Origin: Syntrophales bacterium
Lineage (GTDB): Bacteria > Desulfobacterota > Syntrophia > Syntrophales > UBA5619
DNA length: 64,000 bases
Assembly (NCBI GenBank): GCA_023229765.1
Contig: JALNYO010000010.1
Span: forward strand, 366 to 64,365
Direction of reading: 5' to 3'
Part shown: piece by piece, positions 6,208 through 13,685 of the stretch
Numbering within the stretch: the first letter of the stretch is position 1
How the letters are laid out: each line of letters begins with the position of its first letter
Notes under the pieces: generated by a model
What the model was told of the DNA's origin: nothing
Database searches by the model: none
What the model saw: the letters and a program-made list of their open reading frames with translations, nothing else
Translations under genes and position numbers: made by a program

Positions 6208-7500
6208 ATGGAGAACTCATTGAAAACTATTCATAAAATAATAAACGGCGACAGCCGACAAATGAACTGCCTATCCGACAAATCAATTCATTTGGTAATC
6301 ACATCCCCGCCATACTGGCAATTAAAAGACTATGGGACTGAAGATCAAATCGGTTATCACGAAAGTTATGAAAGTTATATCAATAATCTGAACCTCGTCT
6401 GGAAGGAGTGCCATCGGGTATTACACCCCGGCTGCCGACTTTGCATCAATATCGGAGACCAGTTCGCCCGGGCAGTTTATTATGGGCGGTATAAAGTGAT
6501 CCCAATAAGAACCGAAATAATTAAATTTTGTGAAATCTTAGGGTTCGACTATATGGGGGCCGTCATCTGGCAGAAAGTCACCACCTGCAATACGACCGGC
6601 GGCGCCACGATAATGGGCAGTTTTCCATATCCCCGAAATGGCATTTTGAAGCTCGATTATGAATTTATTCTGCTTTTCAAGAAACAAGGCATTGCGCCAG
6701 CGCCGACTAAGGAACAAAAAGAGTATTCAATAATAACAAAAGACGACTGGAATACTTTTTTTTCGGGACATTGGTACTTTGCAGGGGCAAAGCAGGACGG
6801 ACACATTGCCATGTTTCCGGAAGAGTTGCCTGCCCGCCTGATAAAGATGTTTTCTTTTTCCGGTGAGACGGTTTTGGACCCGTTCCTCGGCAGTGGGACA
6901 ACTGCACTTGCCGCCCGAAATCTATGTCGTAATTCTGTCGGCTATGAAATCAATTCGGCCTTTCTTCCAATAATTAAAAATAGGCTGAATGTGGGGCAAT
7001 CCGATATTGCATCTACCGAATACGTATTTCTCAAGGATAGCGTTAAAAACAACCTGAATCAGGAAATCGAAAAGCTCCCCTATATCTTCAAAGACCCTCA
7101 CAAACTCGATAAGAAGATGGACCCGAAGAAGCTTCTATTCGGTTCAAAAATTGATAAAGACAGCGGTGAAAGAGAAGTTTACTATTCCGTAAAAGAAGTA
7201 ATCAGTCCGGAGTTGTTGAAGCTGGATAATGATTTGTCTGTTCGCCTTATCGGTGTAAAAGAAAACGGGGCGACCAATGGACAGGCGATCAGATTTCTTA
7301 TCGAAAAAACAAGGAGCCAAAAAGTATTTATAAAGTTCGACAATCAGAAATATGATGAAGGGAACAACCTTCTTTGTTATCTATATCTGCAGAACAAGAC
7401 TTTTATCAATGCCCATATAATCAAGGAAGGTTTGGTTGACGTTGACAGTTTAACTGACTTTAAATACAAAGATAAATTTCTAAACCTGCAGAGGCATTAA
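6208..7500 (+). CDS. DNA (cytosine-N4) methyltransferase, MthZI/MjaI type (probably CTAG)
   Basis: 430 residues. Motif IV TSPPYWQLKDYG near residue 31 precedes the SAM-binding motif I DPFLGSGTTALAARN near residue 225, the beta-class order. TSPPYW favours N4-cytosine methylation. The body (CINIGDQFAR, YKVIPIRTEIIKF, WQKVTTCNTTGGATIMGS) is the pattern I associate with M.MthZI/M.MjaI-like enzymes, which modify CTAG; that specificity is inferred. Residues about 345-430 form a C-terminal extension with RLIGVKENG, FLIEKTRSQKVFIKFD and GLVDVD, resembling the OB-fold of staphylococcal nuclease. The restriction gene begins one base after the stop, so the two are translationally coupled within one cassette. 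Confidence 0.85.
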   Translation: MENSLKTIHKIINGDSRQMNCLSDKSIHLVITSPPYWQLKDYGTEDQIGYHESYESYINNLNLVWKECHRVLHPGCRLCINIGDQFARAVYYGRYKVIPIRTEIIKFCEILGFDYMGAVIWQKVTTCNTTGGATIMGSFPYPRNGILKLDYEFILLFKKQGIAPAPTKEQKEYSIITKDDWNTFFSGHWYFAGAKQDGHIAMFPEELPARLIKMFSFSGETVLDPFLGSGTTALAARNLCRNSVGYEINSAFLPIIKNRLNVGQSDIASTEYVFLKDSVKNNLNQEIEKLPYIFKDPHKLDKKMDPKKLLFGSKIDKDSGEREVYYSVKEVISPELLKLDNDLSVRLIGVKENGATNGQAIRFLIEKTRSQKVFIKFDNQKYDEGNNLLCYLYLQNKTFINAHIIKEGLVDVDSLTDFKYKDKFLNLQRH

Positions 7501-8193
7501 ATGGTAAAAAAACAAAGATATTCCATGGAATTTGGCAAAAAGGAAAAAGTCCTGAACTATGCCAACCAAACTTACCAGTTATCAAGGCCCAATAAAGTCG
7601 GAGTGGTGAGGGCCCTTATTAGGGAATGCCAGCCAAAAACAATTCAAGAATGGGAACGATGGTATTTTGAAAACGCATATACAGTCTCAAAGGCGCCGAC
7701 CAAAATTTCCCCAGAGTCTTTGCGGGAACTTGGCGAATGGCTTTACGAGAAAATAACAGAAGTAGTTATTCCTGAATGGCAAGCGGCCTTCAGTTAACTG
7801 ACGCTTCAGGATTGCATTGATTACATTTACAATCTTACCGTCAATAGGACATTTGACGGTTTCCTTCGGGAAAAGTCTGTTGTTAATGACGGATTAGCCA
7901 AAATATTTCCAGACATAATTTTTGAGGAATCAGATTCTGAACTTGACCACGCGGGCGACATCGACTATGTGGCAAAAGTTGATAATAGAGCATTTGGAAT
8001 TCAAATCAAGCCATTGACAGCGAAAGCAAACTTCGGCAATTATTCTCCAACTGAAAGAATGAAAAACAGTTTCGCAGGATTTGAAGAGCAATACGGCGGC
8101 AAAGTATTTATAGTCTTCAGCTTGGATGGAGAAATCGGGAATATAGAAGTGATTGAACAGATTCGAAAGGAAATAGAACGACTGAAGAAATAA
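7501..8193 (+). pseudogene. MjaI-like restriction endonuclease, interrupted by an in-frame TAA
   Basis: Reading from ATG 7501, codon 99 (7795-7797) is TAA, after which the same frame continues open to 8193 with family-like sequence (LTLQDCIDYIYNLTVNRTFDGF...). The full frame would be 230 residues, about right for the MjaI endonuclease family. The PD-(D/E)xK-type core, HAGDIDYVAKVDNRAFGIQIKP (Asp and QxK at about 7950-8010), is downstream of the stop, so the short 98-residue product cannot cut DNA. An internal ATG at 7969 lies inside the catalytic core and has no ribosome site. The nuclease is therefore probably dead while the methylase persists. Alternative explanations are a sequencing error or readthrough. 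Confidence 0.75.
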
Positions 8194-8199
8194 ATACCC

Positions 8200-8266
8200 G
8201 CCCGACAAATCGCTTAGAACGGACGTGGCGGAACTGCCGCCACGCCGCTTAGCTCAAGCGTTGGGC
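8200..8266 (+). other. attC site 7
   Basis: GCCCGAC (8200-8206, one change from RYYYAAC) and GTTGGGC (8260-8266). CGTGGCGG pairs with CCGCCACG, and the surrounding CTTAGAACG and CCGCTTAGCTCAAGCG segments are typical of attC sites in environmental integrons. It is the last attC I can find in the array. Confidence 0.88.
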
Positions 8267-8288
8267 AAGGAGAGGAGCGTGTGCGCAC

Positions 8289-8843
8289 ATGAGAAAAATG
8301 CAGATCAGTAAAGTGTTTACGTTGATCGAATCTGGTCCAGTTGTTCTTGTTACGACACATGACGGGAAGAAGAACAATATAATGACGATCTCGTGGACAA
8401 TGGTGGTGGACTTTACGCCGATATTTGCCATGACCACTGGTTCCTGGAACTATTCCTTTGCTGCTCTTAGTAAAACGAAGGAGTGTGTTATTGCAATTCC
8501 CACTGTTGACATGCTTGATAAGATCGTTGGAGTGGGAACATGTTCCGGCGCTGATACAGACAAATTTGAAAAGTTCATGCTGACCCCTGTGAAGGGAAAG
8601 CATGTCGAAGCGCCCTTGATAAAAGAATGCATGGCGAATATCGAGTGCAAAGTTGTCGACATCGTCAAGAAGCACAATATCGTCGTCCTCGAAGGCATTG
8701 CGGCGTACTTTGATAATTCACGAAAGGAGAAGCGAACTGTTCACGCAGTTGGCGATGGAACTTTTATCGTGGATGGGCGTAAGTTGGACCGAAAGGAAAT
8801 GATGCACTCAAAAATCCCAGATGGTCTACTCTGCCTGGATTAA
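8289..8843 (+). CDS. Flavin reductase-like (FMN-binding split-barrel) protein
   Basis: 184 residues starting 22 bp after attC site 7, so probably the last recognisable cassette gene. The N-terminal SGPVVLVTTHDGKKNNIMTISWTMVVDFTPIFAMTTGSWNYSFAALSKTKECVIAIPT is the hallmark of the DIM6/NTAB flavin reductase domain: thiol or flavin-handling split-barrel proteins that bind FMN and reduce it or use it. The family is common in anaerobes. A start with GGAGAGGAG at 8269-8277 is well supported. Substrate unknown. No attC follows it, so either its own attC is lost or this gene marks the array end. Confidence 0.85.
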   Translation: MRKMQISKVFTLIESGPVVLVTTHDGKKNNIMTISWTMVVDFTPIFAMTTGSWNYSFAALSKTKECVIAIPTVDMLDKIVGVGTCSGADTDKFEKFMLTPVKGKHVEAPLIKECMANIECKVVDIVKKHNIVVLEGIAAYFDNSRKEKRTVHAVGDGTFIVDGRKLDRKEMMHSKIPDGLLCLD

Positions 8844-8848
8844 TTTTG

Positions 8849-8876
8849 TTGACAGACTTACCACCTTTTTTATATG
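8849..8876 (+). promoter_or_regulatory. Putative sigma-70 promoter of the lectin gene
   Basis: TTGACA (8849-8854) and TATATG (8871-8876) with a 16-bp spacer, about 60 bp ahead of the lectin start. The -35 is perfect; the -10 is fair. Confidence 0.5.
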
Positions 8877-8936
8877 CTCAACATGTACGAAAATAATCCT
8901 TCTTCATTCGGAGGAGGTAACTGAGGAGTGTCTATT

Positions 8937-9449
8937 ATGACTTATCTTAAAATGTTCACCGCTTGCGCTTTGGTTTTGGCAGCTTTGGTGTTTCCTGCTT
9001 CGGGAGTGATGGCCGCCGATGATTCCATGGTTTTACTGTATAATGATGGGGCTACCCAAAGAATTAGAGTTGAATTAGATAGACCGTCCAAATCGATAAA
9101 GCAGATTGAATTCCAGAAAGGCAGAAGGGTGTTCGTTAGCGAAGGCCGAGGGGGTGACCACGACGACTGGAAGGATGCCCGCATAAATGTTATCTCTGCT
9201 ACCTACGGAAAGAACTGCAGAGCTCCTTACGGGAATGTGACCAATCAACTTGCCGAGGTCTGTAATGGAAAATCAACGTGCGAGTACATAATTGATTATA
9301 GAGTTTTAGGTGATCCGGCAACTGGTTGCGCGAAGGATTACTTTGCCGAGTGGCAATGTGGACGTGATCAAAAGAAGAACGGCATAAGGGTCCGTGCTGA
9401 GGCGGGGGGAGGCACGAGGATAGAACTGAGGTGCCCGCCGATCAGGTAG
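8937..9449 (+). CDS. Secreted SUEL-type (galactose/rhamnose-binding) lectin-domain protein
   Basis: 170 residues from ATG 8937, which has GAGGAG at 8923-8928; a GTG at 8928 overlaps that site. Residues 1-27 are a clear signal peptide ending SGVMAADD. The remainder contains NVISATYGKNCRAPYGNVT, VCNGKSTCEYIIDYRVLGDPATGC and YFAEWQCG, which follow the Ala-x-Tyr-Gly, Cys-spacing and Gly-Asp-Pro pattern of the SUEL lectin domain known from sea urchin egg lectin and some bacterial exported proteins. Six cysteines could form disulfides in the periplasm or outside. There is no enzymatic domain. It is monocistronic with its own promoter and no attC before or after, so its status as a cassette is uncertain. 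Confidence 0.7.
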   Translation: MTYLKMFTACALVLAALVFPASGVMAADDSMVLLYNDGATQRIRVELDRPSKSIKQIEFQKGRRVFVSEGRGGDHDDWKDARINVISATYGKNCRAPYGNVTNQLAEVCNGKSTCEYIIDYRVLGDPATGCAKDYFAEWQCGRDQKKNGIRVRAEAGGGTRIELRCPPIR

Positions 9450-9738
9450 TGCAGGGAGCGCTTTCATCCACGAGCTCACGCCTGTAATCCGCGACGATTT
9501 TTTGACAGGTTAGTTAATCCCAAAACTTTTTGTTCCGGATCTTCGAGTCAAGGACAGCGCATGGTGAAATTTGAGCATTGGCTGTCGCATATTTCCACCG
9601 ATAATCGATAAAATTTGATAAAATTGATTTCTTTTTTTTGTATTTGCAATCATGGCCACCGTTCCCGATGGGTCCGTTCAGATCAATCAATTTGAAAATA
9701 TCGCTGCAAAGACTGACGAGCTCGTCAAAAATGACCGG
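9450..9738. other. Non-coding stretch between the lectin gene and the uppP fragment
   Basis: No supported gene, attC or strong promoter is visible. A plus-strand open frame that begins at 9652 is the opposite strand of the uppP fragment. This stretch may mark the right border of the integron region. Confidence 0.5.
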
Positions 9739-9948
9739 TCAAAAGATCGCAAACCAGACGAGGACAAGGGCGATACGGTAAATGCCAAAGAGGATGAGCG
9801 TATGGTTCCGTACGAAGCGGATCAGAAATTTGATGCTCGCCAAAGCGACGATAAAGGAGGTCAAAAACCCGACTGCCAGGTAATTGAGCTGCGAGACGGA
9901 GAAGACGGCGCCGTTTTTATACAGGTCATAAACCGTTACGGCCAGCAT
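9739..9948 (-). pseudogene. uppP: C-terminal fragment of undecaprenyl-diphosphatase (uppP/bacA)
   Basis: The minus strand encodes 69 residues (MLAVTVYDLYKN..., LAVGFLTSFIVALASIKFLIRFVRNHTLILFGIYRIALVLVWF) that match the last three membrane segments of UppP, including the typical GFL-x-SFIVA and RHxxxxFxIYRI pattern. Reading further upstream meets an in-frame TAA at about 9953, and no family sequence precedes it. An intact enzyme is about 270 residues with its catalytic loops upstream, so this is a dead remnant. It shows that the chromosome was cut and rearranged near the right end of the cassette region. Confidence 0.75.
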
Positions 9949-10156
9949 CGATTAGTGACTTAATCCCAAAAACCTGATATAAAAAACAAGCAAATTTTCA
10001 TGTATGGCGAAAACTATTTGTATATTGAGTTGTTACACATTCCTTTGCCGGTGGTAATTTTCTGGTCATGGGGTTGCGGGCGTCATCCCGCCTTAGATAA
10101 ATGTTGCCGTGTAATAGCGAAGGACGGTATTGGGCCGGATCTATATAATCCCTTGT

Positions 10157-10300
10157 TCCTGGCGACTGCGTCGTCAGGAATCGCGGCGCTCACTTCGTTC
10201 GGCCTTGTCCCGTCGCCTTGCGCCGGAACAAGGCACTTCACCTGTCGGCTCAGCCGTCGAACCTGCGGTTCGCCGCCTGCTCCGCAGGTGAGCGCCGCGA
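10157..10300. repeat. Structured multi-hairpin element with 13-bp outer inverted repeat
   Basis: TCGCGGCGCTCAC (10181-10193) is exactly inverted at GTGAGCGCCGCGA (10288-10300). Between them are GGCCTTGT/ACAAGGC, CGGCTCAGCCG, GAACCTGCGGTTC and CCTGCTCCGCAGG hairpins, and just before it TTCCTG...CAGGAA (10157-10180). Such serial palindromes are not expected of coding DNA even though one frame is open through it. It lies in the leader of the sensor kinase. Confidence 0.6.
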
Positions 10301-10335
10301 ATGGCGATTGGCAGAAGGGAGCGGGGTTTGATAAA

Positions 10336-12303
10336 ATGGAGTTGAAGTTAGCGATGCCCAGGGAGATAAGCTGTCGGATAACGCGCACTTTGCTCATGTA
10401 TGTCCGGGATGTCAACAAGTCACTGGGAAACCTCCTGGACGGTCTGGAACTGGATGAAAAATATCTCTCCGATACAAACAACTGGGTCTCCCATCAATTC
10501 CTGCACATCCTCTACGCTCGGATGATAGACATCCTCGGGGATAAGAACCCGGTGTACAAAATGGCGCTGGCCTCAAAAAAATTCCAATCCCTGGGCCTTC
10601 TGGACTGGATTGCCCGGCTCATCGGCAATCCGAAACTAATCTACACGCAGGCCCCCAAGTACAACAAACTCCTTAAAGCCAACGGTGATGTTTATATCCA
10701 TGAAGTTGGCGATTCCTGTGTTGTTTTGGAAGACCGATACCATGACAGCGCGCAAAAAACCCGTCATGACTGCGACTACACCCGGGGGGTTCTGGCCGGC
10801 ATCCCTACCATATTTGGCATGCCCCTGGCTGATGTCGAGGAAATCGAATGTCAGGTGACGTCGGGAAAATATGGGGACAGAATCTGGCCTGACAAGCCGG
10901 TGTACGGCAGCAAGGGATGTCTCTACCGGGTAAGCTGGGCGTCAAAAGACCTGCCGCCCCTCTGGAAGCGCATATTTCAGCGATACAATGTTTACCGAAA
11001 AGCGATCGATGATCTCCAGGAGACAAACCTGGCGATTCAGGAAAAATACGATGAAGTAAGAAAACTGGCACTGGAACTGGAGACGGCCAACAACAGTCTT
11101 AGAGAATCAAAGCAGCAGTTGGAGAGCTATATGGCTGAATTGCAGTCTTCAGAACTCAGATATCGCCTCCTTGCCGAAAATGTGACGGATACGATCTGGA
11201 CAATGAGTCTCGACACCTTGCAGTTTACCTATGTCAGCCCTTCGGTGCAGGGGATGCGAGGCTATTCGGTGGAGGAGGCACAGGCAATGCCTATCGAAGC
11301 AACCCTGGTGCCGGAATCCTTAGAGAGAGTCTCCCGGCTGCTGGCCGAGGAGCTGGCAAAAGAGACTGCGGGCCATTATGATCCCAATCGATCCGTAAGT
11401 CTTGAATTGTTGCAAAATTGTAAAGATGGCCCAAGCAGTTGGGCGGAGGTGCGGGTATCATTTTTGAGAGATGGAGCAGGAAAGGCTGTTGGGCTGCTGG
11501 GCGTAACCCGTGACATTTCGGAAAGGAAACGGTCTGAACAGCTCTATCAGGCAAAAATCGCTGCAGAGGCTGCGAATGCCGCAAAAAGTAAATTCCTCGC
11601 GAATATGAGTCACGAACTCAGAACGCCGCTGAACCACATCATGGGATTCACCGAGTTGCTGCTGGGGGGAAATTTCGGCGACCTGAACAGCACACAGGAA
11701 GAATACCTTACGGATGTTTATCAAAGCAGCCAGCACCTGCTCTTTTTAGTCAACGATATTCTCGACGTATCCAAGGTTGAGGCCGGCAAGCTCGAGCTGA
11801 ATCCCACCGGAATAAACGTAAAAGACCTGCTGGAACAAAGTGCTAAAATCATTATTGATAAAACGCCGCATCGTCATATTCATTTGTCGGTAGAAATAGA
11901 CCAAATTCCCGAAACGATAACCGGCGACTTATTCCGATTGAAACAGGTTATTTACAACCTCTTATCAAATGCCGTCAAATTTACCGATGATGGCGGCAAT
12001 ATTTATCTCAGGACAAGAATTGCCGCTCAAGAGGGGCAAAATCAAGCAGTGGAAAAATCTGTTCGCCGTGAACTGGAAATAAGCGTGGCTGATACCGGCA
12101 TAGGCATCCGGAAAGAGGATATAGAGAAAATTTTCGTGCCTTTTTCCCAATTAAAAAGTCCGTTGAGCAGCAAGTATCCCGGAACGGGTTTGGGATTGAG
12201 CATTACCAGGAACTTGGTTGAAATGCACGGTGGCAGGATTTGGGTGGAAAGTGAGGGTCTGGGAAAGGGCTCAACTTTTCGCTTTACCCTGCCGCTTCAA
12301 TGA
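10336..12303 (+). CDS. PAS sensor histidine kinase with N-terminal sensory domain
   Basis: I start it at ATG 10336 because the open frame upstream runs through the palindromic element; this gives 655 residues. Residues about 1-215 are an uncharacterised sensory region with a GVLAGIPTIFGMPLADVEEIECQV motif, similar to V4R-like or small-molecule-binding domains preceding kinases. A coiled coil (220-270) follows, then a PAS domain with its C-terminal GVTRDISERKRS (272-400), HisKA with phospho-His 426 (NMSHELRTPLN), and the ATPase domain with N box LLSNAVKF, G1 DTGIGI and G2 GTGLGL (530-650). No receiver or membrane segment is present, so it is probably cytoplasmic. Its likely partner is the stand-alone receiver convergent to it at 12343-12744. 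Confidence 0.85.
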   Translation: MELKLAMPREISCRITRTLLMYVRDVNKSLGNLLDGLELDEKYLSDTNNWVSHQFLHILYARMIDILGDKNPVYKMALASKKFQSLGLLDWIARLIGNPKLIYTQAPKYNKLLKANGDVYIHEVGDSCVVLEDRYHDSAQKTRHDCDYTRGVLAGIPTIFGMPLADVEEIECQVTSGKYGDRIWPDKPVYGSKGCLYRVSWASKDLPPLWKRIFQRYNVYRKAIDDLQETNLAIQEKYDEVRKLALELETANNSLRESKQQLESYMAELQSSELRYRLLAENVTDTIWTMSLDTLQFTYVSPSVQGMRGYSVEEAQAMPIEATLVPESLERVSRLLAEELAKETAGHYDPNRSVSLELLQNCKDGPSSWAEVRVSFLRDGAGKAVGLLGVTRDISERKRSEQLYQAKIAAEAANAAKSKFLANMSHELRTPLNHIMGFTELLLGGNFGDLNSTQEEYLTDVYQSSQHLLFLVNDILDVSKVEAGKLELNPTGINVKDLLEQSAKIIIDKTPHRHIHLSVEIDQIPETITGDLFRLKQVIYNLLSNAVKFTDDGGNIYLRTRIAAQEGQNQAVEKSVRRELEISVADTGIGIRKEDIEKIFVPFSQLKSPLSSKYPGTGLGLSITRNLVEMHGGRIWVESEGLGKGSTFRFTLPLQ

Positions 12304-12342
12304 AGCCATCGATAAACATATTAACGGTAAAACGGCAAAAAT

Positions 12343-12744
12343 TTAATGCCCGTAAGCTTGCTCTTTATCCGCATGTTCATTGAAATAATTGGCGATGGTG
12401 TCCAATAATCCCTTTACGGAAAATGGTTTTACGATATAACCGACAAGCCCTGAATCGATTGCTTTTTCTTTGTCGCTTTCCATCGCAAAGCCGGTTAAAG
12501 CGAAAATGGGAATGTCTTTTAATTCCTGGTCATTCTTGATGATCCTGGCAGCGCTCAAGCCGTCCATGCCCGGAAGCTGAATATCCATAAGAATGAGATC
12601 CGGATGATGTTCCCTTACCAGACGAAGTCCGGTTTCCGCGTCCTCTGCCTCCAGTATCTGATAATCTCCCGTCTGGAGAACAGCCCGCATGAGTTTCATG
12701 TTCATTGCGTTGTCTTCTACTACCAGGATGGTTTTCTCTCCCAT
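12343..12744 (-). CDS. Stand-alone receiver-domain response regulator
   Basis: 133 residues forming only a CheY-like receiver: acidic pair VVEDN (residues 8-10), phospho-acceptor Asp in LILMDIQLPGMDG (about 54), Thr in ALTGF (about 84) and Lys in IVKPFSV (about 105). It lacks an output domain, as in DivK/Spo0F-type relay proteins. Strong GGAGG (12753-12757 region) precedes the start. It is convergent with the sensor kinase (40 bp between stops), which suggests a shared phosphorelay; the final output is not in this window. It looks intact. Confidence 0.9.
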   Translation of the reverse strand: MGEKTILVVEDNAMNMKLMRAVLQTGDYQILEAEDAETGLRLVREHHPDLILMDIQLPGMDGLSAARIIKNDQELKDIPIFALTGFAMESDKEKAIDSGLVGYIVKPFSVKGLLDTIANYFNEHADKEQAYGH

Positions 12745-12891
12745 AGTGCGGCCTCCTTATAATTACTCGGAAAGTTTATAAATACTCGGTCTTATTAATC
12801 TAGCTTATCCCTCCTATTGTCAAGCCAAAAAATATAACACTTACCGGCAAACCGGGCAGAGCAATCAGCGGGCTTGGCGCCTTTGGTTATG

Positions 12892-12944
12892 ATAACCGAA
12901 AATTGACCAGGTAAGGGGAGTAGTGATAACCCAAAATTGACCAC
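12892..12944. repeat. Direct repeats resembling an IS21-type end
   Basis: GATAACCGAAAATTGACCA (12892-12910) recurs as GATAACCCAAAATTGACCA (12926-12944), 18 of 19 identical, start-to-start 34 bp. Multiple terminal repeats containing AATTGACC occur at IS21-family ends, where the IstA transposase binds. No istA/istB is present, so this would be a solo end fused to the IS66 remnant. Confidence 0.45.
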
Positions 12945-12953
12945 CCAAATGGC

Positions 12954-13196
12954 TCACTTTGAAAAGACCGTTGACAGCAAATACTGGTTGGAATCGATCC
13001 GCTCCGATTTGTAGCCATAAAAGCGCCGGAGCATTTGTTCCATCTGATTCTGAAGTTTGGTTAACTGCCACCTGGGTAATTTTTCGAGCTTACGGGTGAG
13101 CTCCGCAATATGGGCATCCTTCTGCACGGTGATTTCGAGGAGCTGTAATTTTTTTTGCGTGATGAGCTCCATGGCCTGTGAGAGTGTCGATATCAT
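12954..13196 (-). pseudogene. IS66 TnpC transposase, N-terminal fragment
   Basis: 80 residues. The coiled-coil N-terminus (QKDAHIAELTRKLEKL) and the RRFYGYKSERID motif are the conserved opening of IS66 TnpC, normally about 500 residues. The frame then ends abruptly (NQYLLSTVFSK) at the junction with the repeats at 12892-12944, so the DDE domain is missing. Confidence 0.75.
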
Positions 13197-13241
13197 TTTT
13201 GTATTTATAGCACATAAGATATGTTATATTAGTAATTTATG

Positions 13242-13577
13242 TTAATATTGGACATCTTTTCCCCACTTTTTTCGGCACGCCCCCGCCAGTAGCATGGACA
13301 AATCCCGCCGCTCGATGAGGCCATCAGCAGGGCATATTTTGGGTAGAGTGAAATGGCCCCGCTCCAGGCGTTTGTCCCAGAGGGCAAGGCCGTCCCGATC
13401 CCAGTAGCGGAACTTGACCATCCCGCGGGTGCGGTTGACAAAGACGAACAGGGAACCGGACAGGGGGTCTTCATCCGGATCGGAACGGACAATGCCACAC
13501 AGATCTTCGAATGATTTGCGTATGTCGCAGACACCGCGGAACAGATAGATGCGGGTGGCCGACGTCGTGCCGAACAT
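13242..13577 (-). CDS. tnpB: IS66 accessory protein TnpB
   Basis: 111 residues. IYLFRGVCDIRKSFEDLCGIVRSD, DPLSGSLFVFVNRTRGMVKFRYWDRDGLALWDKRLERGHFTLP is the conserved IS66 TnpB (Orf2) core, with length normal for the family. It is required with TnpA and TnpC for IS66 transposition, but here tnpC is truncated and tnpA is missing, so it is a stranded gene. Confidence 0.85.
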   Translation of the reverse strand: MFGTTSATRIYLFRGVCDIRKSFEDLCGIVRSDPDEDPLSGSLFVFVNRTRGMVKFRYWDRDGLALWDKRLERGHFTLPKICPADGLIERRDLSMLLAGACRKKWGKDVQY

Positions 13578-13631
13578 CGCAAGCCACCGTTCAGCGTTTC
13601 AACGACAAGGCGCAGGGTTGTCAGGGATAAT

Positions 13632-13668
13632 TTCGGGGATGAGGCGGCCAGGCTGCCTCATCCCCGAA
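13632..13668 (-). terminator. Strong hairpin downstream of the amidohydrolase gene
   Basis: A perfect 14-bp stem, TTCGGGGATGAGGC (13632-13645) with GCCTCATCCCCGAA (13655-13668), loop of 9. It lies 18 bp past the amidohydrolase stop on the minus strand. No T tract follows in that direction, so it is either a factor-assisted terminator or an RNA 3-prime stabiliser. Confidence 0.55.
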
Positions 13669-13685
13669 TCTTGAATCCATTCTTT

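Larger units (their letters stand above)
12892..13600 (-). mobile_element. IS66-family remnant joined to an IS21-like end
   Basis: Contains an intact-looking tnpB (13242-13577) followed in the same orientation by the first about 80 codons of tnpC (12954-13196), which break off near the IS21-like repeats. tnpA is not found upstream. The element cannot transpose by itself. Its boundaries are approximate. Confidence 0.65.

Noticed and set aside
7969..8193. Independent 74-residue gene downstream of the stopped nuclease
   Set aside because: Same frame as the upstream part, continuous family similarity across the stop and no ribosome site; it is the rest of the interrupted gene.
9450..9640. A further attC after the lectin gene
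   Set aside because: CAGGTTAGTTAAT resembles part of a right box but lacks GTTRRRY and any paired left arm.
9652..9963. 103-codon plus-strand gene
   Set aside because: It is antisense to the clear uppP fragment; its hydrophilic low-complexity product has no support.
10000..10335. 112-codon N-terminal extension of the sensor kinase
   Set aside because: The sequence is a series of palindromes, the peptide has no domain character, and ATG 10336 is the better start.
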